Assembly (NCBI RefSeq): GCF_027922425.1
Contig: NZ_BSFQ01000028.1
Location: forward strand, 33,462 to 97,461
DNA: 64,000 nucleotides
Direction of reading: 5' to 3'
Source of the DNA: Pseudonocardia halophobica
Lineage (GTDB): Bacteria; Actinomycetota; Actinomycetes; Mycobacteriales; Pseudonocardiaceae
Shown: in pieces, positions 42,144-49,828 of the stretch
Numbering within the stretch: position 1 is the first letter of the stretch
Layout of the letters: every line of letters starts with the position of its first letter
Made by a program: the position numbers and the translations under genes
The notes under the pieces: model-generated
The model's input: the letters and a program-made list of their open reading frames with translations, nothing else
What the model was told of the DNA's origin: nothing
Database searches by the model: none

Positions 42144-42499
42144 TCGGCATGGTCGGCGTGGTGAGCGACCGGGACCGGCTGCTGCTCGCCCTCACCGAGC
42201 TCGTCCGGTACGGCGTGGCCGCGGAGGAGTCGCTCCCGGGCACCGCCGACGAGGCCCGCGAGCGCCTGCTCGTGGACCTGTGGACCCGGGCGCCCGGAGC
42301 CCTCGGCTCCTACGCCTTCTGGCTCCGCACCGACGAGACCTGCTTCGGCCCCGACGGCAGTCTTCGGGCCGCCCTCCCGCTCCACACCAGCGACGACGTC
42401 CACGAGCCGCTGCAGTTCCTCCTCGCCCGCGCGGGCTTCGAGGTGCACACCTCCGGCCCGGACCTGCTGGTCACGGTCGCACTCACCGAGGCCGCCTGA
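42140..42499 (+). CDS. Small hypothetical protein (119 residues)
   Basis: A 119-residue protein with a helical N-terminus (DRDRLLLALTELVRYGVAAEESLPG) and a beta-rich C-terminus (FEVHTSGPDLLVTVALTEAA). No known motif is seen. The GTG overlaps the stop of the flavoprotein gene, so it is translationally coupled and may be its partner. A strong terminator follows. Confidence 0.65.
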   Translation: MIGMVGVVSDRDRLLLALTELVRYGVAAEESLPGTADEARERLLVDLWTRAPGALGSYAFWLRTDETCFGPDGSLRAALPLHTSDDVHEPLQFLLARAGFEVHTSGPDLLVTVALTEAA

Positions 42500-42508
42500 G
42501 TTCTCCCT

Positions 42509-42539
42509 GATCGCCGTCCCGGGTACCGGGACGGCGATC
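42509..42539 (+). terminator. Terminator hairpin
   Basis: GATCGCCGTCCCGG (42509-42522) pairs with CCGGGACGGCGATC (42526-42539) around GTA. It ends the OsmC/flavoprotein transcript and precedes the repeat block. Confidence 0.8.
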
Positions 42540-42569
42540 GGTGGTGTCCGGAGTCTCGGCCACTCTCGG

Positions 42570-43440
42570 CGAGTGATCGCGATTGCGGTGTACACAGGGC
42601 CTGTCGAACTGCCACTACGGCACGCAAACGCCGATCATGCGCGGAGGGTCGGCAGTGTGCGGCGTCCCGAGCAGCGTGGCGTGGGCCCAGCCTCGTCTCC
42701 ATGATCGTTGTTGGTGTGCGCGGAGCGCTCATGGGCCCGCCACCACCGCACTCACGCACCGATCACGAGCGCCCGCAGCACCTCGTGATCGCTATTGGAG
42801 TGCGGATGCGGCTGGTCGAACTGCCGCTTCCGCACGCAGACGCTGATCATGGACGGGCGGCCGGGCGGCGGCGCGTGGTGATCATGTGCGGACTGTTCTC
42901 GGGAGCGCGCGCACGCTCCGTTTCCGTGATCGCCGGTGAGGTGCACTAAGGGCTCCCTGGACCGCCATAAGGGCACGGAAGCGCTGATCACGGCGTCGGC
43001 TGCACCTCACAGTGCGCCGACAGCAGCTGATGATCGCTAATGGTGTGCACCTGCTGCTGGTCGGGCTGCCGCTGCCGCACGCAGACGCCGATCACGCACG
43101 GACGGCCGGGTGGCGGTGTGTTGATCATGGGCGAGCTGCTCTCGGGAGCGCGCGCACGCCCCGCCTCCAATCGTTGGTGATGTGCGCTGAGGACTCCCTG
43201 GACGGCCACCACCGCACGGAAGCGCTGATCACGGCGCCGGCTGCCACTCATGGCTGCGCCGACAGCTGCTCGTGATCGCTGATGACGTGCACGCGCGGCT
43301 GGTCGGACCGCCGCCGCACGCAAGCGCTGATCACGGCGTCGGCTGTACCTCACAGTGCGCCGACAGCAGCTGGCGATCGCTGGTGGCGTGCACCTGCGGC
43401 TGGTCGGGCACGCAGACAGCGATCATGCGGGCGTCGGCGG
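42570..43440. repeat. Non-coding block of degenerate tandem repeats with palindromic sub-elements
   Basis: About 870 bases without a credible gene. A unit of about 243 bases is repeated at 42785-43030 and 43031-43271, with shortened copies before (from 42573 and 42702) and after (43272-43373 and from 43374). Each unit starts near TGATCGCT…GTGCAC…GGCTGGTCG, continues to CGCACGCAGACGCTGATCA, then has a block with TTCTCGGGAGCGCGCGCACG, CTCCCTGG and GGAAGCGCTGATCACGGCG, and ends with a hairpin CGGCTG…CCGACAGCAGC. Many sub-blocks are bounded by inverted TGATC/GATCA. It is not a CRISPR (no constant repeat with unique spacers) and has no transposase. Function unknown. Confidence 0.75.
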
Positions 43441-43515
43441 CATCTCACCCTCGAGGGCGGGCTGGTCGACTACCGCCAGCGCACCCACCCAGCGACCACG
43501 GGCAGTCCGAGAACG

Positions 43516-43546
43516 CCGGACGCCCCGCACCTGGCGGGGCGTCCGG
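43516..43546 (-). terminator. Terminator hairpin after the flavin-containing monooxygenase gene
   Basis: CCGGACGCCCCGC (43516-43528) is perfectly complementary to GCGGGGCGTCCGG (43534-43546) around ACCTG. It lies nine bases past the monooxygenase stop on the minus strand. Confidence 0.8.
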
Positions 43547-43554
43547 GTCGGTGG

Positions 43555-44787
43555 TCAGGCGGCGAGGGCGGTGGGGCGCTCCGCGGCCCGCTCGGCGATC
43601 ACCTCCGCCAGGTACTGGGCGTCGGCGCCGACGCCGTCGAGGAAGCTCGAGGAGCGGCGGTACTGCCAGCGCAGGCCGAGCGCGTAGAGCCCGACCGCGG
43701 CGGTGACGCCCCGCGAGTGGACGATCTCCCCGTCCATGCCGGACACCGGCGCCTCGATCCAGCCGTGGTCGCGGCCGAACCCGGTCGCCCACACCACGGC
43801 GGCGATCCCCTCCGGCGCCGGCGCCGGGCCGGCCTGCACCGAGGCGGCCGGGGGTGCGGACTCGACGGGCACGTCCATCCCCGTCCGCGCCACGAACTCG
43901 TCGACCGCGCGTCGGAACCGGGTCGCGTTGGCCGCGGCGTCGGCGACCATGGCGGCCAGGTCGTCGTCGCCGAACCGGAACCGGCCGTCCGTGCAGCCCA
44001 GCAGCCGTCCGTGCACGATCACGCCCTCGCCGCCCAGCCGCGGGACGTCGAGGTCCCGGGTCCCGCCGGCCAGCACCGCGTTGGGGGTGCGTCCGGGCGG
44101 CCCGGGCAGGGTGTCGACGGTGCGGTCCAGCATGCCGAGCCGCTCCATCCAGCAATAGGCATCGTGCCCGCGGTAGCGGCGGGGCAGCGCCTTGTGCCGC
44201 CCGACGGCGAGGTGCACGGTCCGGCCGGCCCGGGCCAGCTCGAGGGCGATCTGCTGCCCGGAGGGCCCGGCACCGACGACCAGCACCGCGCCGGGCGGCA
44301 GCTGGTCGGGGTTGCGGTAGTCGGCGGTGTGCAGCTGGTGGATCCGCGCGGGGAGGTCCGCCGCCACCGCGGGAATCCGCGGACGCGCCAGGTCCCCGGT
44401 CGCGACGACGACGTTCCGGGCGAGGAACCGGCCCGCGCTCGTCGTGAGCCGCCAGCCCCCGGCGACCCGGTACAGCCGCCGGACGTCCACCCCGGTGCGC
44501 ACCGGCGCGTCGAACGACCAGGCGTAGTCCTGCAGGTACCGGGCCACTTCCGTGCCGGTCATGAAGCCGCCCGGATCCGCACCTGCGTAGTGCCAGCCCG
44601 GTAGCCGGGTCTGCCAGTTGGGGCTGAGCAGCCGGAACGAGTCCCAGCGGCGGCTGTGCCAGCTGTCGGCGATCCCGGCGCGTTCCAGCACGACGTGCGG
44701 CAGGCCGCGGTCGGTGAGGCAGCGGCTCATCGCGAGCCCCGCCTGCCCGGCGCCGACGACCACGGTCCCGGTGACGGTCTCGATCAT
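43555..44787 (-). CDS. Flavin-containing monooxygenase-like NAD(P)/FAD oxidoreductase (YUCCA/CzcO type)
   Basis: A 410-residue flavoprotein with the FAD motif VVVGAGQAGLAMSRCLTDRG at the N-terminus, NAD(P) motif VLVVGAGPSGQQIALELARAG near residue 170 and the ATGF motif VVWATGFGRDHGW near 335. The order matches class B monooxygenases of the CzcO/FMO kind, which oxygenate soft nucleophiles or act as Baeyer-Villiger enzymes. The ATG at 44787 is 59 bases from the shared promoter motif, and the gene is divergent from a MaoC-like gene with the same motif. It ends at a terminator. Substrate unknown. Confidence 0.88.
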   Translation of the reverse strand: MIETVTGTVVVGAGQAGLAMSRCLTDRGLPHVVLERAGIADSWHSRRWDSFRLLSPNWQTRLPGWHYAGADPGGFMTGTEVARYLQDYAWSFDAPVRTGVDVRRLYRVAGGWRLTTSAGRFLARNVVVATGDLARPRIPAVAADLPARIHQLHTADYRNPDQLPPGAVLVVGAGPSGQQIALELARAGRTVHLAVGRHKALPRRYRGHDAYCWMERLGMLDRTVDTLPGPPGRTPNAVLAGGTRDLDVPRLGGEGVIVHGRLLGCTDGRFRFGDDDLAAMVADAAANATRFRRAVDEFVARTGMDVPVESAPPAASVQAGPAPAPEGIAAVVWATGFGRDHGWIEAPVSGMDGEIVHSRGVTAAVGLYALGLRWQYRRSSSFLDGVGADAQYLAEVIAERAAERPTALAA

Positions 44788-44819
44788 GGTGTCCTCCTGA
44801 GGGATCCGGTGTGGTCACG

Positions 44820-44872
44820 ACGCTAGGGAGCGAGGACCCGCGGGCCATCGGTGACGGCTGCCCATCTCCGGC
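44820..44872 (-). promoter_or_regulatory. Shared promoter motif (copy C, left) with -10-like hexamer
   Basis: CATCGGTGACGGCTGCCCAT (44846-44865) then CTCCGGC. Read toward the gene, CACCGATGG is followed after exactly 19 bases by TAGCGT (44825-44820). The opposite promoter at 44921-44971 has the same CACCGATGG, 19-base spacing and TAGCGT. Confidence 0.7.
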
Positions 44873-44920
44873 GGACGATGGCCCATGTGGTGCGGGGGCG
44901 GAGGGTGGGCAGGTGGGCCC

Positions 44921-44971
44921 GCGAGATGGGCAGCCGACACCGATGGCGGGGCGGCGCTGCGCTCCTAGCGT
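44921..44971 (+). promoter_or_regulatory. Shared promoter motif (copy C, right) with -10-like hexamer
   Basis: GCGAGATGGGCAGCCGACAC then CGATGG (44921-44946), followed after 19 bases by TAGCGT (44966-44971). It drives the MaoC-like gene starting at 45018 and mirrors the divergent promoter at 44820-44872. Confidence 0.7.
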
Positions 44972-45017
44972 CGATCCCGACCGAGCACCACCCCGACACC
45001 GCCTCCGGGAGCCCGAC

Positions 45018-45449
45018 ATGACCGACACCCGCGACACCGCCCAGCGCACCGTGCCCCGCGTCGGCGCGACCGCGAGCCGCTCCCGGCTCGTGACCCGTCG
45101 CGACATCGCTCTGTTCACCGAGATCTCCGGGGACCGCAACCCGCTGCACTACGACGAGGAGCGCGCCGCCGCGACCCGCTTCGGCGGGATCGTGGTGCAG
45201 GGCGGGGTCACCACGGCGCTGCTGAACGCCGTCGTCGCCGAGGACCTGCCCGGTCCGGGCAGCGTGTTCCTGCAGCTCGACCTGGGGTTCAAGGCCCCCG
45301 TCCGGCCCGGCGACGTGATCACCGGGACGGTCGAGGTCACCTCCGCCCGGGAGGACAAGCCGATCACCGCCCTCGACGTCCGGGTGACCCGCGACGACGG
45401 CGTGGTGGCCGTCGAGGGCAAGGCCGTCTGCTACACCGAGCCGTTGTGA
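45018..45449 (+). CDS. MaoC-like (R)-hydratase/dehydratase family protein
   Basis: A 143-residue single hot-dog-fold protein. The MaoC active-site block reads FTEISGDRNPLHYDEERAAATRFGGIVVQGG, with the Asp and His in GDRNPLHYD. The C-terminal half (LDLGFKAPVRPGDVITGTVEV) matches (R)-specific enoyl-CoA hydratases. The ATG at 45018 is preceded by GGGAG. Its stop overlaps the start of the next gene by four bases. The divergent monooxygenase shares its promoter motif, so both probably act in one catabolic route. Confidence 0.9.
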   Translation: MTDTRDTAQRTVPRVGATASRSRLVTRRDIALFTEISGDRNPLHYDEERAAATRFGGIVVQGGVTTALLNAVVAEDLPGPGSVFLQLDLGFKAPVRPGDVITGTVEVTSAREDKPITALDVRVTRDDGVVAVEGKAVCYTEPL

Positions 45450-46261
45450 CCGCCGACCCGGTGGCCGCGCTCGCCCCGGACCGGGACGTCGTCGCCGGCC
45501 AGGCCCGCGAGGCCGTCGCCCGGTTCGCCGCGCTGGTGCGCCGGATCGGCCCGGGCGACCCGCCCGCCGTCGGGGACTGGTCGGTGCGCGACGTCGCGGT
45601 ACACGTGGCCTGGGCGATGGACCGGTACACCGACTTCCTCGGCGGCACGCCCTCGCCGGCCACCGCCGTGGAGCAGACCGCCACGTTCAGCGCCGCCGCG
45701 ATCGCCGAGGCCACCGACCGCACGCCGGAGGGGCTGGCGCGGGCCGTCGACGAGGCGGGGGAGCGGTACTTCGCCGCCGCGGCGCGGGCGGAGGGCCCGG
45801 TGACCTGGCATGCGGGGCTGTCGCTGTCGGTGCCGGCCCTGCTCGGGCTCACCCTCGGCGAGGCGCTGGTGCACGGCCACGACGTCGCCGTCGCGCTCGG
45901 CGAGCCCTGGGAACTGCCGCGGGCCTGGGCGCGGACGGTGTTCCGCGCGGCCCTGCCGGCGCTCCCGCTGTACGTGGACGCGGCGGCGACCGCGGGCGTG
46001 CACGCCCGGATCGACGTCCGGTTGCGCGGCGACCCCGGCGCCCGGGTGGTGTTCGACGTCGCCGACGGCACGCTCACCGTCCGGCCGGCGCCCGTGGCGG
46101 ACCCGGTCGACTGCCACCTCTGGGCCGATCCCGCCGCCTTCCTGCTGGTCTTCTACGGCCGGACGACGCCGATGCGTCCGGCGCTGCGCGGGCGGATCCT
46201 CGCCTGGGGCCGCCGACCGTGGCTCGGGTTCGCGCTGCCCGGCTACCTCCGTCGACCGTGA
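45446..46261 (+). CDS. DinB/maleylpyruvate isomerase-family mycothiol-dependent enzyme
   Basis: A 271-residue protein of the DinB-like mycothiol-dependent group. WSVRDVAVHVAWAMDRY carries the first metal His near residue 50, and GEALVHGHDVAVALGEPW carries the C-terminal His pair near 150. A sterol-carrier-like C-terminal region follows (VADPVDCHLWADPAAFLLVFYGR). It likely performs a mycothiol-dependent isomerisation or S-transfer, protecting against an electrophile from the neighbouring oxygenase pathway. The GTG overlaps the MaoC stop. Confidence 0.85.
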   Translation: MTADPVAALAPDRDVVAGQAREAVARFAALVRRIGPGDPPAVGDWSVRDVAVHVAWAMDRYTDFLGGTPSPATAVEQTATFSAAAIAEATDRTPEGLARAVDEAGERYFAAAARAEGPVTWHAGLSLSVPALLGLTLGEALVHGHDVAVALGEPWELPRAWARTVFRAALPALPLYVDAAATAGVHARIDVRLRGDPGARVVFDVADGTLTVRPAPVADPVDCHLWADPAAFLLVFYGRTTPMRPALRGRILAWGRRPWLGFALPGYLRRP

Positions 46262-46265
46262 CGGT

Positions 46266-46727
46266 TCACGAGGGGGCGCGGACCCGGCGGGCCCGGACGG
46301 CCTCCCCGCCGCCCGCCCAGTCCAGGGCCGCCTGCGCCGCGGACCGCAGGGCGGCGGCGCGGCCGGCGCCGAGAACGTCGGCCAAGTCCTCCTCCATCTC
46401 CGCGCGGATCCGCCGGGTGTCCTCGACGACCGCCGTGCCGCGCGCCGACAGCCGCACGAGCCGGACCCGCGCGTCCCGCGGATCGGGCGTCCGCTCCAGG
46501 TAGCCGAGCCGTTGGAGCTCGGCGACGGCCTTCGATGCCGCCTGCTGGGTGACCCCCATCCGCTCGGCGATCTCGCCGATCGGCCGCGGCCCCTCGACGA
46601 CGTGCTGGACGACGAATCCGTGCGACACCCGGATCTCCGGGTGCCCGGCGGCGTGCACCCGGCGCAGCGCCTCGGCGTTCAGGGCGAGGCCCGCGAGGTG
46701 CACCGCCGTGACGAGGTCGATCTCCAT
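46266..46727 (-). CDS. MarR-family transcriptional regulator
   Basis: A 153-residue winged-helix protein (RPIGEIAERMGVTQQAASKAVAELQRLGYLERTPDPRDARVRLVRLS; wing at DPRDAR). The ATG at 46727 follows a purine-rich stretch on the minus strand. A near-perfect 20-base palindrome at 46743-46762 lies 15 bases upstream, between this gene and the divergent PPOX-fold gene, so control of both is likely. Confidence 0.9.
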   Translation of the reverse strand: MEIDLVTAVHLAGLALNAEALRRVHAAGHPEIRVSHGFVVQHVVEGPRPIGEIAERMGVTQQAASKAVAELQRLGYLERTPDPRDARVRLVRLSARGTAVVEDTRRIRAEMEEDLADVLGAGRAAALRSAAQAALDWAGGGEAVRARRVRAPS

Positions 46728-46742
46728 GTCCACAAGCCTAAT

Positions 46743-46762
46743 TGTACAACCATGGTTGTGCA
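46743..46762. promoter_or_regulatory. MarR operator candidate palindrome
   Basis: TGTACAACCATGGTTGTGCA, a 20-base dyad with one mismatched pair, sits between divergent MarR and PPOX-fold genes and ends 15 bases before the latter's ATG. Placement and symmetry suit a MarR dimer. Confidence 0.75.
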
Positions 46763-46777
46763 TCTACCGTGGTCGGC

Positions 46778-47275
46778 ATGTCCACCACGGCGTCCGAGTT
46801 CGCCGAGTTCGTCGCGATCGCCCACCGCATCGTCTGGTGCACGCTCGCGACCGTCGACGCCCGCGGCCGCCCCCGCTCCCGGGTGGTGCACCCGCTGTGG
46901 ACGGTCGAGGCCGACGGGAGCCTGGTCGGGCGGGTGACGAGCCGGCGCTCGTCGCCGAAGTCCGCCCACCTCACCGCGCACCCCTACGCCTCGTGCTCGT
47001 ACTGGGACCAGCAGCACGACGTCGCGGTCGCCGAGTGCCGCGCGGAGTGGGACCCGCAGCCGGCCCGCTCCTGGCACCTGTTCACCGAACCGGACCCGCC
47101 TGTCGGCTTCGACCCGGCCGCGATGTTCGCCGGCGGCCTCAGCTCGCCCGACGCCGGGATCGTCGTGCTGCGGCCGTGGCGGCTGCGGTGGGGACGCGCG
47201 GCGGATCTCGCCGCGGGCGCGAGGCCCACCGTCCGGAGTCTCGGCGCCGCAGTGAGTGACAGGTGTCACCCCTGA
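46778..47275 (+). CDS. Pyridoxamine 5'-phosphate oxidase-like FMN-binding protein
   Basis: A 165-residue split-barrel flavoprotein (HRIVWCTLATVDARGRPRSRVVHPLWTVEADGSLVGRVTSRRSSPKSAHL, then YASCSYWDQQHDVAVAECRAEW). Such proteins bind FMN or F420 and reduce various substrates; actinobacterial members often use F420. The start at 46778 lies close to the palindrome thought to bind the divergent MarR protein, which therefore may repress it. Confidence 0.85.
   Translation: MSTTASEFAEFVAIAHRIVWCTLATVDARGRPRSRVVHPLWTVEADGSLVGRVTSRRSSPKSAHLTAHPYASCSYWDQQHDVAVAECRAEWDPQPARSWHLFTEPDPPVGFDPAAMFAGGLSSPDAGIVVLRPWRLRWGRAADLAAGARPTVRSLGAAVSDRCHP
47256..47269. promoter_or_regulatory. Palindrome upstream of the TetR gene
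   Basis: GTGACAGGTGTCAC, six-base perfect arms around GG, overlaps the last codons of the PPOX-fold gene, 65 bases before the TetR start. Possible TetR autoregulatory site. Confidence 0.45.
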
Positions 47276-47333
47276 TGTAACACGGCTAGTTCCGTGCCGA
47301 GCGTCTTCCTGCGGGGAGCGGAAGGGCACGCGG

Positions 47334-48065
47334 ATGGCGACGAGCGAACTTCCGGAGGGGCGGGACGAGGGCGCCCGGGCCCGGGCCGGCGACTCGCAGG
47401 CCCGGCGGGACTCGCGTCGGCGCACCGCCCTGGCGCGCCGCGCCCGCACCCGCACCGCGCTGCTGACCGCGGCGCGCGACGTCTTCGCCGACCAGGGCTG
47501 GGTGGAGACGCGGGTGGAGGACGTCGCCCGGGTCGCCGGGGTCAGCCCCGCCACCGCCTACAACCACTTCCCCACCAAACACGCACTGATCGGCGCCGCC
47601 TACGCCGTCGCGTGGCAGGAGGGCCTCGACGCCGAGCCCGAGGAGGAGCCCGAGCCCGAGGGCGAGACCGCAGGCGGGGGGCCGCCGCTGCCGGGGGCCC
47701 GAACCGAGGCGCTCGCCGCCCATCTGCGGCGGATCAGCCGGGTCGCCCGGCGGCAGCAGGCGCTCACCGCGGCCTTCGCCTGTGCGGTCCAGGACTACAC
47801 CGCCCGGGTGCAGCGCCGGCCGTCGGCGCCGGACCCGGAGGACCCCCGCCTCGGCACGCCCGTGCCCGAACCGATCGCGGTCCTGCTCGACGCCGCGCAG
47901 CGCAGCGGCGAGCTGGGCCACCAGCGCGACCCCGCGGACCTGGCCGAGCAGCTGACCTTCCTGCTGTTCCTGCGGTGCTTCACCCACCCAGACGAGGACG
48001 CCGCCGACACCGCCGCGATGCTGCTCGCCATCGCCGTGGGCGTGCTCCCCGCGGCCCGGCGCTGA
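47334..48065 (+). CDS. TetR-family transcriptional regulator
   Basis: A 243-residue regulator with an unusually long, Arg-rich N-terminal tail (SQARRDSRRRTALARRARTR). The helix-turn-helix is TRVEDVARVAGVSPATAYNHFPTKHALIGAAY, residues ~65-95. An acidic run (EPEEEPEPEGE) follows before the ligand-binding helices. The ATG at 47334 has AAGGG at good spacing. A palindrome at 47256-47269 could be its own operator. Target genes are not evident; it converges on the P450 operon. Confidence 0.88.
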   Translation: MATSELPEGRDEGARARAGDSQARRDSRRRTALARRARTRTALLTAARDVFADQGWVETRVEDVARVAGVSPATAYNHFPTKHALIGAAYAVAWQEGLDAEPEEEPEPEGETAGGGPPLPGARTEALAAHLRRISRVARRQQALTAAFACAVQDYTARVQRRPSAPDPEDPRLGTPVPEPIAVLLDAAQRSGELGHQRDPADLAEQLTFLLFLRCFTHPDEDAADTAAMLLAIAVGVLPAARR

Positions 48066-48551
48066 TCACCGACCGCCCGGCCCGTGGTCCTCGGCGCCCG
48101 GGTGGACGAGGCTGCGCTCCGCACCGGGCACGGAGTAGCCGCGCTCGGCGTAGGGGAACCCGTCGAGCTCCGTGGTCTCGGGCCGCAGTTGGTAGTAGGA
48201 GCGGATCTCCCGGATCAGCCCGTCCTCGGCCGTGAACCACTCGGCCCCGCGGGTGGCGACGCGGCCGGCCGCGCCCTCGGGCAGCCAGAACATGGTCCAC
48301 TCGATGACCGCCTGCTCGCGCGCGGCGCAGATGCTGTCGACGACCCAGCGCGCCTGCAGCATGCGGGTGACCTTGCGCCAGTACCGGGCGAGGTGCTCCG
48401 CGCCCGCGACCGCCGTCGAGCCGGTGTTCGGGGCCAGGAACCAGTGGACGACGTCGGGGTGCAGGGTCGCAAGCATCGCGTCGACGTCGCCCGCGCTGCA
48501 CCCGTCGTAGTAGCGGGTGATCAGCGCGGTCCACTCGGCCTCACCGGGCAC
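48066..48551 (-). CDS. NTF2/SnoaL-like protein of the P450 operon
   Basis: A 161-residue NTF2-fold protein (WTALITRYYDGCSAGDVDAMLATLHPDVVHWFLAPNTGS, ARYWRKVTRMLQARWVVDSIC, IEWTMFWL, RGAEWFTAEDGLIREIRSYYQ). The GTG at 48551 has GGAGGAG upstream. It is the last gene of the minus-strand IclR-reductase-P450 series. An isomerase, hydratase or substrate-binding role next to a hydroxylase is plausible. It ends at the TetR stop. Confidence 0.85.
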   Translation of the reverse strand: MPGEAEWTALITRYYDGCSAGDVDAMLATLHPDVVHWFLAPNTGSTAVAGAEHLARYWRKVTRMLQARWVVDSICAAREQAVIEWTMFWLPEGAAGRVATRGAEWFTAEDGLIREIRSYYQLRPETTELDGFPYAERGYSVPGAERSLVHPGAEDHGPGGR

Positions 48552-48581
48552 GGGCTCCTCCTCCGCTCGGGGCGGCGGCGC

Positions 48582-49799
48582 TCAGGCCGGGCGCAGCCGG
48601 ACGGGCAGAGCCTCCCAGGCACGCAGGGTGTTGTTGAGGTGGCGCCGCGGCGGGCCCGCGAGCTCGATCGTCTCCACCCGCCGGGCCAGGGCGGTGAGCA
48701 GGGCCTCCGCCTCGAGCCGGGCCACGTGCTGCCCGACGCACTGGTGGATGCCCATCCCGAACCCGACGTGCCCGGACGGGTCCCGGGCCAGGTCGAACGC
48801 GTCGGCGTCGGGACCCCAGCGGGCCGGGTCGCGGTTGGCGGCGCCCAGGAACATGAGGATCTTGTGGCCGTCGGGGATCACGTGCCCGCCGATCGGGACG
48901 TCCCGGGTCGCGGTGCGGAAGAAGGTCTGCACCGGCGACTCCCAGCGCACCGCCTCGTCGAAGGCGACCCGGGCCAGGCCCGGCTCCTCCCGCAGCCGGC
49001 GCCACTGCTCGGGGTGGGTCGCGAAGGCGCACAGCACCGCGGACAGGCCGTGCACGGTGGTGTCCACCCCCGCGGTGAGCAGGGAGCGGACGACGAGCGG
49101 CGCCTGCTCGGGGGTGATGTCCCCGCGGTCGGACGCGGCCCAGATGTCCGCGCCGAACCCCTCCGGGGCGAGGACCTCGCGCGCGCACTGCGCAGCGACC
49201 CACGCCGACAGCTCGCCGACCCGCGGCGCCCCCTTCTCCACCAGCTCGTTGGCCGGGCCGAAGGCGTTGAACGCATGGTCGCCGTAGGGCAGCAGGTGCT
49301 CGCGGCCCTCCTGCGGGATGCCGACGGCGTCGGGGAACACCCGCAGCGGGAAGGCCTCGGTGAGGTGCGGGACGGCGTCGAACTCCGGGCCCTGCGCGTC
49401 GAGGACCTCGTCGACGAGCCGGTCGGCGTCGGCGAGCCAGGCCTCGTGCAGCTTCCGCAGCGCCCGCGGGCCGAGGATCTTCTGCAGCACCCGGCGGGGC
49501 GCGTCGTGCCGCGGCGGGTCGGCCTCGAGCAGCAGGCTCGGCGGGCGCCACGGCTTCTCGTGCCGGAAGTTCGACAGCCCGACGCCGGCGGCGGACTGGA
49601 ACCCCTGCCAGTCGACGAGGGCGGCGCGGACCTGCTCGTAGCGGGCGAAGGCGAACACGTCGTAGCGGCGCAGGTGGACGACCGGGCCGGCCTCGCGCAG
49701 GGCGGCGTGGAAGGGCAGCGGGTCCTCGAGGACCTCGGGGCAGAACGGGTCGACGTCGCTGGTGGGGAGGTCGTGGGCGGGCTCGGCGGTGAGCGTCAC
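48582..49799 (-). CDS. Cytochrome P450
   Basis: A 405-residue bacterial class P450. The heme-ligand motif FGMGIHQCVGQHVARLE places the proximal thiolate at Cys354; the I-helix reads LLTAGVDTTVHGLS with the conserved acid-Thr pair, and the ExxR-region and PERF-like segments (RWGPDADAFDLARD) are present. The GTG at 49799 has AGGAG upstream. Thirty bases separate it from a reductase carrying its own 2Fe-2S ferredoxin domain, which probably supplies electrons. It is likely a hydroxylase or demethylase for a small aromatic or terpenoid-like compound. Confidence 0.93.
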   Translation of the reverse strand: MTLTAEPAHDLPTSDVDPFCPEVLEDPLPFHAALREAGPVVHLRRYDVFAFARYEQVRAALVDWQGFQSAAGVGLSNFRHEKPWRPPSLLLEADPPRHDAPRRVLQKILGPRALRKLHEAWLADADRLVDEVLDAQGPEFDAVPHLTEAFPLRVFPDAVGIPQEGREHLLPYGDHAFNAFGPANELVEKGAPRVGELSAWVAAQCAREVLAPEGFGADIWAASDRGDITPEQAPLVVRSLLTAGVDTTVHGLSAVLCAFATHPEQWRRLREEPGLARVAFDEAVRWESPVQTFFRTATRDVPIGGHVIPDGHKILMFLGAANRDPARWGPDADAFDLARDPSGHVGFGMGIHQCVGQHVARLEAEALLTALARRVETIELAGPPRRHLNNTLRAWEALPVRLRPA

Positions 49800-49828
49800 G
49801 GCGGGCTCCTGGTGGTGGAAGGTGGGCG

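Noticed and set aside
42570..43440. CRISPR array
   Set aside because: No constant short repeat with unique spacers of even length and no cas genes; the units are long, degenerate and internally palindromic.
42583..43706. Short open frames within the repeat block
   Set aside because: They follow the repeats, lack ribosome-binding sites and conserved motifs, and overlap one another in several frames.
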